Source of the DNA: Nocardia niigatensis NBRC 100131
GTDB taxonomy: Bacteria > Actinomycetota > Actinomycetes > Mycobacteriales > Mycobacteriaceae
DNA: 64,000 bases
Direction of reading: 5' to 3'
Assembly: GCF_000308655.1 (NCBI RefSeq)
Contig: NZ_BAGC01000114.1
Location: forward strand, 1-64,000
This document shows positions 28,125-36,462 of the stretch, piece after piece. Under the pieces are notes generated by a model. The model did no database searches. It had not been told where the DNA came from and worked only from the letters and a program-made list of their open reading frames with translations. The translations under genes were made by a program, and so were the position numbers. Numbering within the stretch: position 1 is the first letter of the stretch; the number at the start of each line of letters is the position of its first letter.

Positions 28125-28159
28125 AGAAGTGTACTTCTTAGAAGTATAGTTATAACTAT
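28125..28159. promoter_or_regulatory. palindromic operator/promoter overlapping the ATPase start
   Basis: AGAAGT-GT-ACTTCT (28125-28138) is followed by a second overlapping inverted pair and then the perfect 14-bp palindrome ATAGTTATAACTAT (28146-28159), which includes the first bases of the ATG. TATAGT at 28145-28150 is placed as a -10 box for transcription starting at the ATG itself, and no ribosome binding site is visible, so the mRNA may be leaderless. The AT-richness contrasts with the flanks. Confidence 0.6.
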
Positions 28160-29645
28160 GGCAGCCTTGATGAAGCCGGACCGGGTATTCGACCGCGACT
28201 GCGAATGGGACGGGTTGGTGCGGTTCGCGACGTCGCCGAGTCCGGATGTGCGATTGGGGATCGTCAGCGGGAGGCGGCGGCAGGGCAAGACGTTCTTGCT
28301 GGATGCGTTGGCCGATGTGGTCGGGGGGTTCTTCTACACGGCGACCGATGCGACCGAGGTCGAGGCATTGGCGGGTTTCGGTGCCGCGGTGGCGGCGTAT
28401 GCCGGTGGTGGCCGGTATGCGTTCCGGGACTGGGACGAGGCGCTGGAGCGGTTGTTCGCGGTGGTGGGGGACGGATTGGTCGTGATTGATGAGTTTCCGT
28501 ATCTGACCAAGGCGAGCCCGTCGTTGCCGTCGGTGCTGCAGCGTGCGCTCGACCCTCGCGGCTACGCGCGGCGGGCGGGTTCAAAGGTGCTGCTGTGCGG
28601 GTCGGCGATGTCGGTGATGGGGCGGTTGCTGGCCGGGAGTGCGCCGTTGCGGGGACGGGCGAGTTTGGAGTTGATCGTCAAGCCGCTCGGTTATCGGGAA
28701 TCGGCTCGGTTCTGGGGGATCGAGGATCCGCGATTGGCGGTGTTAGTGCATGCGATTGTCGGTGGGACGCCGGCGTATCGGCGGGAGTTCGTCGCCGGCG
28801 ATGCTCCGACGTCGTTGGAGGACTTCGATTCCTGGGTGCTGCGGACGGTGCTCAATCCGCAGGTGCCGTTGTTCCGGGAGGCGCGGTATCTGCTGGCCGA
28901 GGAGACCGAGATCCGGGACGTGGCCTTGTACCACGCGGTGCTGGGCGCGATCGCGGGCGGGCACACGACACGGGGCGGCATCGCGAATACCATCGGCCGC
29001 AGCTCCACCGACATCGGGCATCCGCTGTCGGTCCTCGAGGACGCGCAGCTGGTGATTCGGGAGGCGGATCCGTTCAGTCGGGGCAAGTCGGTGTATCGGG
29101 TGGCTGAGCCGCTGATCGTGTTCTACGAGGCGATCATGCGCAGGGAGTGGACTCGGTTGGAGCGCGGGAATCCCGAAGCGGCGTGGGGCAATTCGCGTGC
29201 GACGTTCCTGTCGCAGGTGGTGGGTCCGCATTTCGAGGGGATCTGCCGGGAGTGGGCGATGTCGGTGGGGCCGGAGGTGTTCGGTGATCTGCCCGGGCAG
29301 GTGGCGGCCGCGACTGTCAGCGATCCGCGGGACAAGCGGCAGATCCAGATCGACGTCGCGGTGCTGGCACCCGAGGAGACCGGGCAGCCGCGCCGCATCC
29401 TGTCGCTGGGGGAGGTCAAATGGGACCGTACGATGACCATCGGGCATGTGGACCGTTTGCGTCGGGCGCGAGAATTGTTGTCGGCCAAGGGATACGACAC
29501 CAGCCAGACGATCCTGACCTGTTACAGCGGAGCCGGGTTCGACGAGAATCTCCGGGCTGCCGGGACTGGTCCGGGGTCGCGGGACAAGGAATCCGACAGT
29601 CCGATGCTGGTCGACCTGGATACCGTCTATTCCGACATGTGGTGA
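28158..29645 (+). CDS. AAA-type ATPase with DUF234 nuclease-like C-terminus
   Basis: 495 residues. The P-loop is GRRRQGKT (38-45) and Walker B is LVVIDEF (D111-E112). A winged-helix part follows (GGIANTIGRSSTDIGHPLSVL), then the DUF234 domain, whose IQIDVAVL...LSLGEVKW carries a D...ExK pattern of PD-(D/E)xK nucleases. This is the archaeal-type ATPase family, widespread in mobile and defence regions with no settled function. Start ATG 28158 is fixed by the operator and the family's N-terminus. It stands alone, next to nuclease-like genes. Confidence 0.85.
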   Translation: MAALMKPDRVFDRDCEWDGLVRFATSPSPDVRLGIVSGRRRQGKTFLLDALADVVGGFFYTATDATEVEALAGFGAAVAAYAGGGRYAFRDWDEALERLFAVVGDGLVVIDEFPYLTKASPSLPSVLQRALDPRGYARRAGSKVLLCGSAMSVMGRLLAGSAPLRGRASLELIVKPLGYRESARFWGIEDPRLAVLVHAIVGGTPAYRREFVAGDAPTSLEDFDSWVLRTVLNPQVPLFREARYLLAEETEIRDVALYHAVLGAIAGGHTTRGGIANTIGRSSTDIGHPLSVLEDAQLVIREADPFSRGKSVYRVAEPLIVFYEAIMRREWTRLERGNPEAAWGNSRATFLSQVVGPHFEGICREWAMSVGPEVFGDLPGQVAAATVSDPRDKRQIQIDVAVLAPEETGQPRRILSLGEVKWDRTMTIGHVDRLRRARELLSAKGYDTSQTILTCYSGAGFDENLRAAGTGPGSRDKESDSPMLVDLDTVYSDMW

Positions 29646-29656
29646 CAACTGCCTGC

Positions 29657-29688
29657 GCGAGGTCACTCATCGGCGACGCGCAAGCGAC
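29657..29688. repeat. imperfect direct repeat, copy 1
   Basis: GCGAGGTCACTCATCGGCGA plus twelve bases recur at 34238-34270 with one insertion and three transitions. Copy 1 lies 12 bases after the ATPase gene. Confidence 0.6.
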
Positions 29689-29788
29689 CAGAACCCGCCC
29701 ACCTCAATAGGATTCAAACTGGCTGGCTACGGCTGCAGTCCGATACGGGACTTCTGGTTGGTAGCGCGGCGCAGTAGCCTTTTTCGGA

Positions 29789-30166
29789 ATGACAAGCAGA
29801 AGGCGTCCCCGGGTTCCCATGGACATGCACGGACGTTGGCGGATCGTGGAGATGGAGAACTGGGAGCGCGACGCAATCGAGTTGCTGGGTCCGGGGTACA
29901 TCGAATTCCGGGCTGATGGCACGGGCGAGTTCGCGATCATCGCGGTGACCGGTGAAATGGATTGTCGTCCGGAACAACACGATGGGGGTGAAGGCGTCGG
30001 TTTCAGCTGGGAGGGCAACGACGAGTGTGACCCGGCGCGCGGCCGCGGTTGGGCGGTGGTGACCGGTGCCGGACTACTGCAGGGACGCTTGTACTTCCAC
30101 TTCGGCGACGAGTCCGGTTTCCGCGCAGTGCCCTTCGACTCCGCGATACTGGAGGAGCGGCGATGA
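29789..30166 (+). CDS. conserved hypothetical protein
   Basis: A 125-residue acidic protein. The core begins MDMHGRWRIVEMENWERDAI and contains FEWG-like beta segments (FRADGTGEFAIIAVTGEMDC, NDECDPARGRGWAVV, LYFHFGDESGFRAVP). I know this as a widespread uncharacterised family. The first ATG (29789) or ATG 29819 could be the start; the conserved part begins at 29819. Its stop overlaps the next start (ATGA), so the two are co-translated. Confidence 0.75.
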   Translation: MTSRRRPRVPMDMHGRWRIVEMENWERDAIELLGPGYIEFRADGTGEFAIIAVTGEMDCRPEQHDGGEGVGFSWEGNDECDPARGRGWAVVTGAGLLQGRLYFHFGDESGFRAVPFDSAILEERR

Positions 30167-30699
30167 GCGAATACCAGTATTTCGAGTTCGTCGCCGTCGA
30201 TCGACCGTTGACCGAGGGGCAGCAGTCTCAGGTGCGCGAACTGTCCACACGGGCCCGGATCACCGCGACCCGCTTCGTGAACGAGTACCACTGGGGGAGC
30301 TTCAAAGGCGATCCGGCGCGGATGGTCGAGCGCTATTACGATGCGCACCTCTATGTGACCAATTGGGGCACACACCGTTTCCTGTTCAAGCTGCCACGGC
30401 GCACGCTCGACCAGGAGATCGTCGATCGATACTGCGTCGGCGACTATTTGACCGCCTGGACGGCGGGTGAGCATCTCCTCATCGACATGACCAGCGACGA
30501 TTACGACGGTGACTGGGAGGAATCCGCGGAGGACTCGTTGTCGGTGCTGATCGGTGTCCGCGCCGAGTTGGCCGGTGGTGATCTGCGCCCGCTCTATCTG
30601 GCCTGGCTGGCCGGATACGGTACCTGGGAGCGCAATGAGGACGCTTTCGATCGGGACCACGACGAGGAGAACGCTGGCAGGGCTGGCTGGACCGGCTGA
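30163..30699 (+). CDS. conserved hypothetical protein (C-terminus possibly altered)
   Basis: A 178-residue protein starting MSEYQYFEFVAVDRPLTEGQ, a family often found beside the preceding one and beside zinc-finger (SWIM) proteins in other genomes. Segments RARITATRFVNEYHWG and VTNWGTHRFLFKLP are typical. The last 20 residues (after DRDHDEEN) look unlike the family and coincide with the beginning of helicase-associated sequence in another frame, so the 3' end may have been replaced by a deletion junction near 30655. Confidence 0.75.
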   Translation: MSEYQYFEFVAVDRPLTEGQQSQVRELSTRARITATRFVNEYHWGSFKGDPARMVERYYDAHLYVTNWGTHRFLFKLPRRTLDQEIVDRYCVGDYLTAWTAGEHLLIDMTSDDYDGDWEESAEDSLSVLIGVRAELAGGDLRPLYLAWLAGYGTWERNEDAFDRDHDEENAGRAGWTG

Positions 30700-31346
30700 C
30701 CGAGTTCGCCGACGAGCACGGCCACGCCAATGTGCCGCAGGCCTACGTCAGCGCGGACGGCGGCAAGCTGGGCTGGTGGCTTGTCAACTGCCGCCGCGAC
30801 TTCCGCGAAGGCAGGCTCTCGGCCACGCGAAAGGGCGAGTTGATAGCGCTGGGAGTGGATCTGGAAGCGGGTGGACAGCCCGGACTGTCGACCGCGGACG
30901 CGGCCGAGGTGTTGTGGGAGGCGAAGGTCGCCGCGCTGGCGGCCTACCGCCGTGACTACGGGGATCTCGAGGTCCCCAAGGCCCACCGAACCCCGGAGGG
31001 CTTCAACCTCGCCGACTCGCTGGCCGACTGCCGCAAGAAATACCGCATCGGCCAACTCCGACCCGAACGCATCCAGGAACTGCGGGCACTCGGGGTGAAC
31101 CTGGACTTCTACCAGAAACACCACAACGAGGACCGACGCTGGGCCGACTGGATAGCCGCGCTGACCGACTACGTCCTCGAACACGGCCACGCCGACGTCC
31201 CCGCCACCCACATCACCGCGAAGGGACGCTACCTGGGCACCTGGCTGGTGTCCTGCCGCACCGCTTTTCGCGCCGGCAAGCTGCCCGCCGACCGCGTGGC
31301 CACGCTCACCGAACTCGGCGTGAACTTCCACCCGCGCGGTTCCTGA
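30639..31346 (+). pseudogene. helicase-associated (HA) domain protein, 5'-truncated
   Basis: Three helicase-associated repeats: RWQGWLDRLTEFADEHGHAN-VP, then AYRRDYGDLEVPKAHRTPEG, then WIAALTDYVLEHGHADVPAT, each ending in a Lys/Arg-rich LGxWL...R segment and ALGV. These repeats normally follow a superfamily 2 helicase core, which is missing here. Homology begins right after an in-frame stop at 30636 with no ATG; the first usable start is GTG 30732, inside repeat one. Either a relic or a short free-standing HA protein. Confidence 0.65.
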
Positions 31347-31568
31347 CGCACGGGGACGGTCCGAAGTCCCGCAGTCGACGGCCACCGCCGACCCGGTGGC
31401 GCAGTCGATTCGGGCGGGCTCAGACCACCAGTGTGAACCCGCGCACCGCCACCTTCGTCAACAGCTACGCAAATCAGTGCTGCGATGCCGTCGCGAATTC
31501 CGATGCCGTCAATCGAATCTCTTTGTGCCGCAGTGTAATTGTCGGTGCCTGCTCGTATGCTCGTCGCC

Positions 31569-32213
31569 ATGACTCGATCGTCAGGGGCGGCGGCCATGAA
31601 GTGGGCCGACTCTCAAAAGTTTCTTCCCGCAGTCGGTTTCACCGAGGCTCGAACTGTGGCCCTTCCTCCCGGGCAGGCTGTGCTCGCTGGCTGGTATCTG
31701 CTTCGATTTCAGGACGACACCTTCTACGTGGGTGAATCGGTGAACTTGCGCGGGCGGATGGCTGGACATCGAGCGAAGTGGGGTGAGGAGATCGCCTCCG
31801 TTCGGTTCCGGCCCCAGACGGCGTCCAAGCAGGAGCTGAAGAAGCGCGAGCGGATCTTCACACACGAGTTGGAGGCGCTGGGTGTGCCGCTGCGCAATGT
31901 GGTCAACGCCAGCGTCACGGCAGGGCGCGATGCTCTCGATGAACTCCTGCCCGCCGCCGAGCAAGAGCGATGGCTGGCTGACCCGAGGATGTACAACGCC
32001 ACCGATGCGACACCGTTGAAAGCCATGGCCGCGCAAGAGATCCGGTATTCAACCCAGGCCCGGCGCTACCACGAGAAGCCGGAGGCCGCCGAGGTTACGG
32101 CTCTGCTGCTGAAATTCCTCGAAGCATCGATACCCCTCCCGCGGGTCACCGAGTTCCAATACTGGTCCGTCAGCACGGGAACCTTCGGAGGCATCCGCCG
32201 TTTGTGTGTGTGA
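31569..32213 (+). CDS. GIY-YIG nuclease-domain protein
   Basis: A 214-residue protein with the GIY-YIG signature near its N-terminus: G41-W-Y-L-L...F-Y-V-G55, then Arg61 in NLRGRMAGHRAKW and the later EL...RERIFTHELEALG. The family makes single-strand cuts in mobile or repair enzymes. The frame ends inside a TGTGTGTGTG run; losing one TG there would continue the protein into the next gene. It is closely followed by and overlaps that gene. Confidence 0.8.
   Translation: MTRSSGAAAMKWADSQKFLPAVGFTEARTVALPPGQAVLAGWYLLRFQDDTFYVGESVNLRGRMAGHRAKWGEEIASVRFRPQTASKQELKKRERIFTHELEALGVPLRNVVNASVTAGRDALDELLPAAEQERWLADPRMYNATDATPLKAMAAQEIRYSTQARRYHEKPEAAEVTALLLKFLEASIPLPRVTEFQYWSVSTGTFGGIRRLCV
32203..32212. 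repeat. (TG)5 dinucleotide run at gene junction
   Basis: TGTGTGTGTG spans the stop codon of the GIY-YIG gene. Removing one TG unit gives an open fusion ...GGIRRLCVSVGAMEVFVLDD... into the next gene. Runs like this are prone to slippage. Confidence 0.8.
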
Positions 32214-32224
32214 GCGTCGGAGCG

Positions 32225-33175
32225 ATGGAGGTATTCGTCCTCGACGACAATCTGACGGGTTTCCTCAATGTCCGTCGCAGCCTCCTGGCTCCCACTGGCA
32301 AGGCCGAGAGGGAGTTCGGTCGTCGGCACCGCGGAGTTCGGTTGAGATATCGCGCCTATGACGACGCGGGCGGCGACGTTATTAGGATCCAGTGCCCGAC
32401 ACTCGCCGATTTCCAGCGCCTTCTCGACGATCCGCAGGTGACCGCGGCGGCAGCGCGGTTGGTTCTGGATGTGATGCGCAAGCACTTCTGCCGCTACACC
32501 CGCAATCATTGCCCGCAGGTGGTGCAATCGGTGTACCCCGACCATCCGCGACAGGACGTTTCGAGTGCTCGATCCGTCACCCCGAGCGCCGAGGCGGCCT
32601 CGGCGACGCCGGTCCCAATCTTCGAAGAGGGCGTGGCTGCCGACGACGATGGGGTGCAGGGTGCTGTATCTGACACGCGCACCGATGATCCCGGTGATGT
32701 CGTCTGCTACTGGATCGTGACGCAGGGGCGAAAAGAGTCCGGTCACAATCGGATACGGGACTTCCTCGCGCGCGGCGAGTGGCGTATGGATCCCAAGCCT
32801 CGCTTCGAGGACAAGGTGGCCGACATGCTCCCCGGTGAACGCATCGCGGTGCAGAGTCGACGGAACGTCGTAGACGATGACATTCCCTTCGACCGCCGGG
32901 GAAATCGTGTGTCGGTCATGGACTTTCACCTTACGGGGACGATCACCGCCAATCCGGGCGACGGCTGTTCGGTGTCGGTTGCATGGGACCCGATTCCCAA
33001 GAAGGAGCCGCGCTACTACCTGTACACCAGCCAAGACACCGTGTGGAGACTGGCCCGGGGTTTCGATCCGTGTTGGGACGACTTGATCGGCTTCGTGTTC
33101 GATGGCAAGCCGCAACAGAACATCGACGCCCTTCGAAACGCGGGGCTGTGGGCCGAACGCTTCGGCGATCGATGA
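32225..33175 (+). CDS. hypothetical protein, possible C-terminal half of the GIY-YIG protein
   Basis: 316 residues from ATG 32225 (GTG 32204 is also in frame). The protein begins MEVFVLDDNLTGFLNVRRSL; a central part (about 130-250) starts VVCYWIVTQGRKESGHNRIRDF, and the end carries YYLYTSQDTVWRLARGFDP. I recognise no domain, and no membrane helices are seen. Because it is exactly continuous with the GIY-YIG frame apart from the TG run, the two may be one protein of about 530 residues in some cells. Confidence 0.6.
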   Translation: MEVFVLDDNLTGFLNVRRSLLAPTGKAEREFGRRHRGVRLRYRAYDDAGGDVIRIQCPTLADFQRLLDDPQVTAAAARLVLDVMRKHFCRYTRNHCPQVVQSVYPDHPRQDVSSARSVTPSAEAASATPVPIFEEGVAADDDGVQGAVSDTRTDDPGDVVCYWIVTQGRKESGHNRIRDFLARGEWRMDPKPRFEDKVADMLPGERIAVQSRRNVVDDDIPFDRRGNRVSVMDFHLTGTITANPGDGCSVSVAWDPIPKKEPRYYLYTSQDTVWRLARGFDPCWDDLIGFVFDGKPQQNIDALRNAGLWAERFGDR

Positions 33176-33335
33176 AAGTAGCGTCGTCGTTGCCGCCTAC
33201 GGCGAATGGACAAAGACCTCGCCACACACCATTAGAGTGAGACTGGATGACAGCAATTGCCCATTCCGCCACCGCCGTCGTGATGGTCGTTGCCATCGTG
33301 GACATTCGCTAGCTAGTTGCTGCCTGCTGAAGACG

Positions 33336-33363
33336 TTCGGCGTGTCGAATTCGACACGCCGAA
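33336..33363. repeat. 28-bp perfect palindrome, copy 2
   Basis: Same arms as at 26433-26460 with centre AATT, so the whole is a perfect palindrome around an EcoRI-like core. It lies 51 bases past the DUF2637 gene. Possible terminator, or a binding or recombination site of the parent element. Confidence 0.85.
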
Positions 33364-33414
33364 GAGTACTTCCGAGATTTTCTGCCCGATTTTCTGCCCC
33401 GACAGCGGCATCGG

Positions 33415-34085
33415 TCAGTTTGGTCTCGCGGAGACCGCATGCTCCCTGTGGATGTGCGCACGCGGCTCGGCCGGGAGGAGTTCGGTTGCGTGGCCGATGA
33501 TTCTGCTGATGGCGGAGCGGCTGAGGTTGATCTCGCGGGCGATCTGGGTGGGGCTGCGGCCGTCGGTGAAATGGCGGATAAGGACGTTCGTGACGAGTCT
33601 CGAGTCTCGTCGGCGGGCGTGCTTCGGACGGGACAGGCCACGCCGGGCAGCGCGGGGTGTCGTCGGAGTCCTGAGTGGGCGAAGGCGAGCAGTGAGATGG
33701 TCGCTTCGGTCATGGTCCCCTCCACGATGATCGGAAAGAGCCACGACTCGCTCGTGGGCACTGCGGCTGAGATGGCGAGTGCGCGTAGGGCGGTGAACGA
33801 GAGTCGGAAGGCGGCGAGCGCGATGAGGATGGTGAGCGCGGTGGCCAGGATGTGCGTGAGGCGTGCGGTGGTGTGTGCACGGGCGAGGACGGCGACCGAG
33901 TGGACTGCGGCGAGTAGTGCGATGGGTGGCACGATGGCGATTGCCGCGGCGATGGCGGGTTTGGTGGGGGCGTAGAGGACTGTGTGGGTGGCGTTGCCGG
34001 TGATGCTGACCGTTGCGGAGACGGCGAGGACGGTCCAGAAGAAGCCGTGGGCCTTCGGCTGACCGTGGCCGGCAGGAGCGGCCAT
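33415..34085 (-). pseudogene. DUF2637 membrane/HTH protein (one frameshift)
   Basis: The N-terminal part is a DUF2637 membrane domain: FFWTVLAVSATVSITGNATH, then AIAIVPPIALLAAVHSVAVL, then ALAAFRLSFTALRALAIS and the loop SWLFPIIVEG. After about 33640 the frame is lost and continues one frame over with RRRDSRLVTNVLIRHFTDGR and the HTH SPTQIAREINLSRSAISRII. DUF2637 (Spd-like) proteins belong to actinobacterial plasmids and integrative elements. The real start may be somewhat further upstream. Confidence 0.75.
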
Positions 34086-34623
34086 CGGATCGGTGGAAAC
34101 GGGTACGGGGTACGGATCGGGGACTGCTCACGGGCTGCGGCGTGACGATGGGGGAGTCCAGCTGCGGCATGACGGTTGCTACCTGATCGGTGGGTGAGGG
34201 GTCCGTCGGAGGGGTGACGTCGGTCGTTCGGCGGGGTGCGAGGTCACTCGATCAGCGACACGCAAACGACACGTTTTGAGTGGGAATCGACGGGTTTCGG
34301 TGAGGTTCGCTGGGAACCTCGATCAGGTCATCCGTGCAGCTCACGGGCACTTTTGGGAAAGGCTGAGACGTAAACCGTACGTCCTGTCCCTGAGCGGCAG
34401 GATTGTGGTTCGAATGCCGTGTCGAGAAGCGTGTTGCGAAGTCGGCCGCTTATCGGAGCTCTCGCGGCGCGTCGCGGTCGAACCGTGTGACGTACTCGCG
34501 TGCGCGCTGCCAGGGATCGTGGGCGAACTCCGCCCGGGTGCGATGTCAGTGCCGGGTCTCGGTCTGAGCAGTATCGGACCGAAAGAGCTGCGGTCGTTGC
34601 TGTTGCTGGGGATAGCCCCGAGA
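34086..34623. other. intergenic region with second direct repeat
   Basis: No gene is supported in these 538 bases. It holds the direct repeat copy at 34238-34270. A GGTTCGAAT at 34407-34415 resembles a tRNA T-loop, but the pairing stems are absent. Confidence 0.5.
34238..34270. repeat. imperfect direct repeat, copy 2
   Basis: GCGAGGTCACTCGATCAGCG followed by ACACGCAAACGAC; matches 29657-29688. The pair brackets the hypothetical, HA, GIY-YIG and DUF2637 genes. Confidence 0.6.
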
Positions 34624-35253
34624 TCAGCTGATCGTGTTGATGATCCACGTGCCCAGGTTCTGTGTCATCACCTTGTCGCGGTCGTCGATGCGTTCATGAT
34701 CGAACTCACCGCTGGGGAACCAGTCGACCTCGGCCTGGGAGCGTGCTTTGATTTTCACCGGAATCTGGGGCCACCAGCCCACCCTCTCCATCAACGCGGC
34801 TTCCTCGGCCCGGTGCGGTGTCCCGTTCCAGGACACGTAGAACCCGGTCCGAGTATCGACGCGTTCGGTTTCCGACTTCGCGAGCGCGTAGCGGGCAAGC
34901 AGCGCGCCGCGTCCGAGACCTCCGACGGTGAGCGGGTATTCGGAACTGCGTACAAAGTTGGCGAGGGTGATCGTTTCGGTGATCACCGAAGAGTTGGTCT
35001 CGAGATTCGCCGCGCCGTTGTCGTATCCGACCAGGATGACGTCGTAGCCAGCGGCGTGGAGGCCGGCAAGCAACGAGTACTCCTCGTTGGCGACATCCTC
35101 GAGGAGAACATCGAGGTCGGTCGGCCGGTTATGGATGCAACCGGCGGCGATGATGAACGGATCGACGAGGTTGGCGCCGTCAGCGGGATACAACCACGCT
35201 TCACCAGCATCGAACTTCCAGGTCTCGGCCGGATCGGGGATATCGGGCATCAT
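34624..35253 (-). CDS. esterase/lipase-like protein lacking the nucleophile Ser
   Basis: A 209-residue alpha/beta-hydrolase-like protein. LVDPFIIAAGC and YDVILVGYDNGAA form the first strands. The nucleophile elbow reads GGLGRGALLARYALAKSE, where the expected G-x-S-x-G has Gly instead of Ser (codon GGC). DDRDKVMTQNL is near the end. ATG at 35253 or the next codon; the MspA gene ends 80 bp upstream on the same strand. Either inactive or altered. The mostly intact frame suggests it is still a protein-coding gene. Confidence 0.65.
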   Translation of the reverse strand: MMPDIPDPAETWKFDAGEAWLYPADGANLVDPFIIAAGCIHNRPTDLDVLLEDVANEEYSLLAGLHAAGYDVILVGYDNGAANLETNSSVITETITLANFVRSSEYPLTVGGLGRGALLARYALAKSETERVDTRTGFYVSWNGTPHRAEEAALMERVGWWPQIPVKIKARSQAEVDWFPSGEFDHERIDDRDKVMTQNLGTWIINTIS

Positions 35254-35333
35254 GTCCTACCTCTCCTTCGTGCGAGCGTTGCCAGTTCAGCGAGACGCAT
35301 TGTGGCGCAAAGGATTTCAACTGGAACACCGTT

Positions 35334-36020
35334 TCAGAAGGTGAACTGGTCGCCGTAGGCGGTGGTCTGCGCGAGTCCCTCACTGGTGCCCACCGTGGCG
35401 GTGACGAAAGGGACGGCTGACACCGGCGAGGCGCATTGGGCGATATTGACCGCGGCATTGTTGAACCTGATGTGATGCGGGAACGTCGTGGTGGCGTCCA
35501 GGCGGGCCGTCTCCGTTCTCGCGATAGTGACCTGGCCGGGTCCCAAGTTCCCAAACAGGCCTTCGCCCACGCCCAGAGCCCCGATGATCGCGCGCCCGCG
35601 ACCCGTACCGGGCAGGATGACCGAGGTGCTGGGGAAGCCGGCCGAGGGGAGAGCCCTGACGCCCAGCCCTTGATGGGTGCCGATCTCGACACCGAAGCCG
35701 CCGTCCACACTGATCCCGCAGCCGAGGATGAATCCCGCGACAGCCTGACCGGACGTGATCTGGCCGCCGTCCACGGTGACCGAGTAGTCGCCCGACATCT
35801 GCGTGGCATGCGAGAAGGTCATGAGGAAGTTCGGTGTCCGGTCACCGGGCGGGTTCGCCCCGACGCTGTCGACCGACGCCGTCAGATGAACTCCCCCACC
35901 GGAGACATCTGCGCCGGGTGGCTGGGCGCGGCCGAGTCCGGCGCCACCGGCCCACAGGCCCACCCCGGCCAGACTTGCCGCGACCGTGGCGGCCACAGCG
36001 CCGGTGTACGAACGTCGCAT
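35334..36020 (-). CDS. MspA-family porin
   Basis: A 228-residue exported protein. A twin-Ala/Gly-rich signal peptide (MRRSYTGAVAATVAASLAGV, about residues 1-30) precedes a mature part with the MspA pattern: GVHLTASVDSVGANPP, SGDYSVTVDGGQITSGQAVA, GFILGCGISVDGGFGVEIG and the late HIRFNNAAVNIAQCASP strand. MspA octamers form channels across the mycolate outer membrane, which points to a mycolic-acid organism. Start at 36020 is chosen as the Met before the basic signal-peptide region. Confidence 0.9.
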   Translation of the reverse strand: MRRSYTGAVAATVAASLAGVGLWAGGAGLGRAQPPGADVSGGGVHLTASVDSVGANPPGDRTPNFLMTFSHATQMSGDYSVTVDGGQITSGQAVAGFILGCGISVDGGFGVEIGTHQGLGVRALPSAGFPSTSVILPGTGRGRAIIGALGVGEGLFGNLGPGQVTIARTETARLDATTTFPHHIRFNNAAVNIAQCASPVSAVPFVTATVGTSEGLAQTTAYGDQFTF

Positions 36021-36462
36021 GCCTGGAGCCTTCCGGTTCGCGACGATAGGCAACTCGACAACACAGGAACAAACCCGCACGGGATACCGCTTGACAAGCC
36101 TAGACGGCGCCACCGGCCAGGCGTTGTCACAGCAAGGCGTGTCGACCAAGCCACCCCGTCGACCCCGACCGACATCGATACCGAAGCCGCCTCCCTTGCT
36201 GATTCACCGAGCCCACACTCGCGCTCGGACAACGATCGTCTGACGACCCCGAACACCCAGCCGGATCCGGTCTCAGCTTTCGAAGTCATGTTCAGTGTCG
36301 AGCGCTGGTAGCGAGGAATTGGGCCGCATGGCGGGAGTATCGGATCAACCGTTGACCCGATACTCCCCTTACCAGCACCTCAACAGACAAACACACAAGC
36401 CCCACAACACATGTCGATTGCCGACCCGAGGCGGGGGATCAGGACGGGCGGCACCGGATGTA
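36021..36462. other. intergenic region with a long inverted repeat
   Basis: No gene seen in 442 bases. It contains the hairpin at 36333-36367 and presumably the mspA promoter near 36030-36100. Confidence 0.5.
36333..36367. terminator. 17-bp-arm hairpin
   Basis: GGGAGTATCGG pairs with CCGATACTCCC, and the inner TCAAC pairs with GTTGA around a one-base loop; a single mismatch interrupts arms of 17 bp. It lies about 96 bp past the end of the small membrane gene on the minus strand. A terminator is possible, although no T-run follows. Confidence 0.5.

Noticed and set aside
34407..34415. GGTTCGAAT resembling a tRNA T-loop
   Set aside because: The flanking 5-bp stems do not pair and no acceptor, D or anticodon arms can be drawn.
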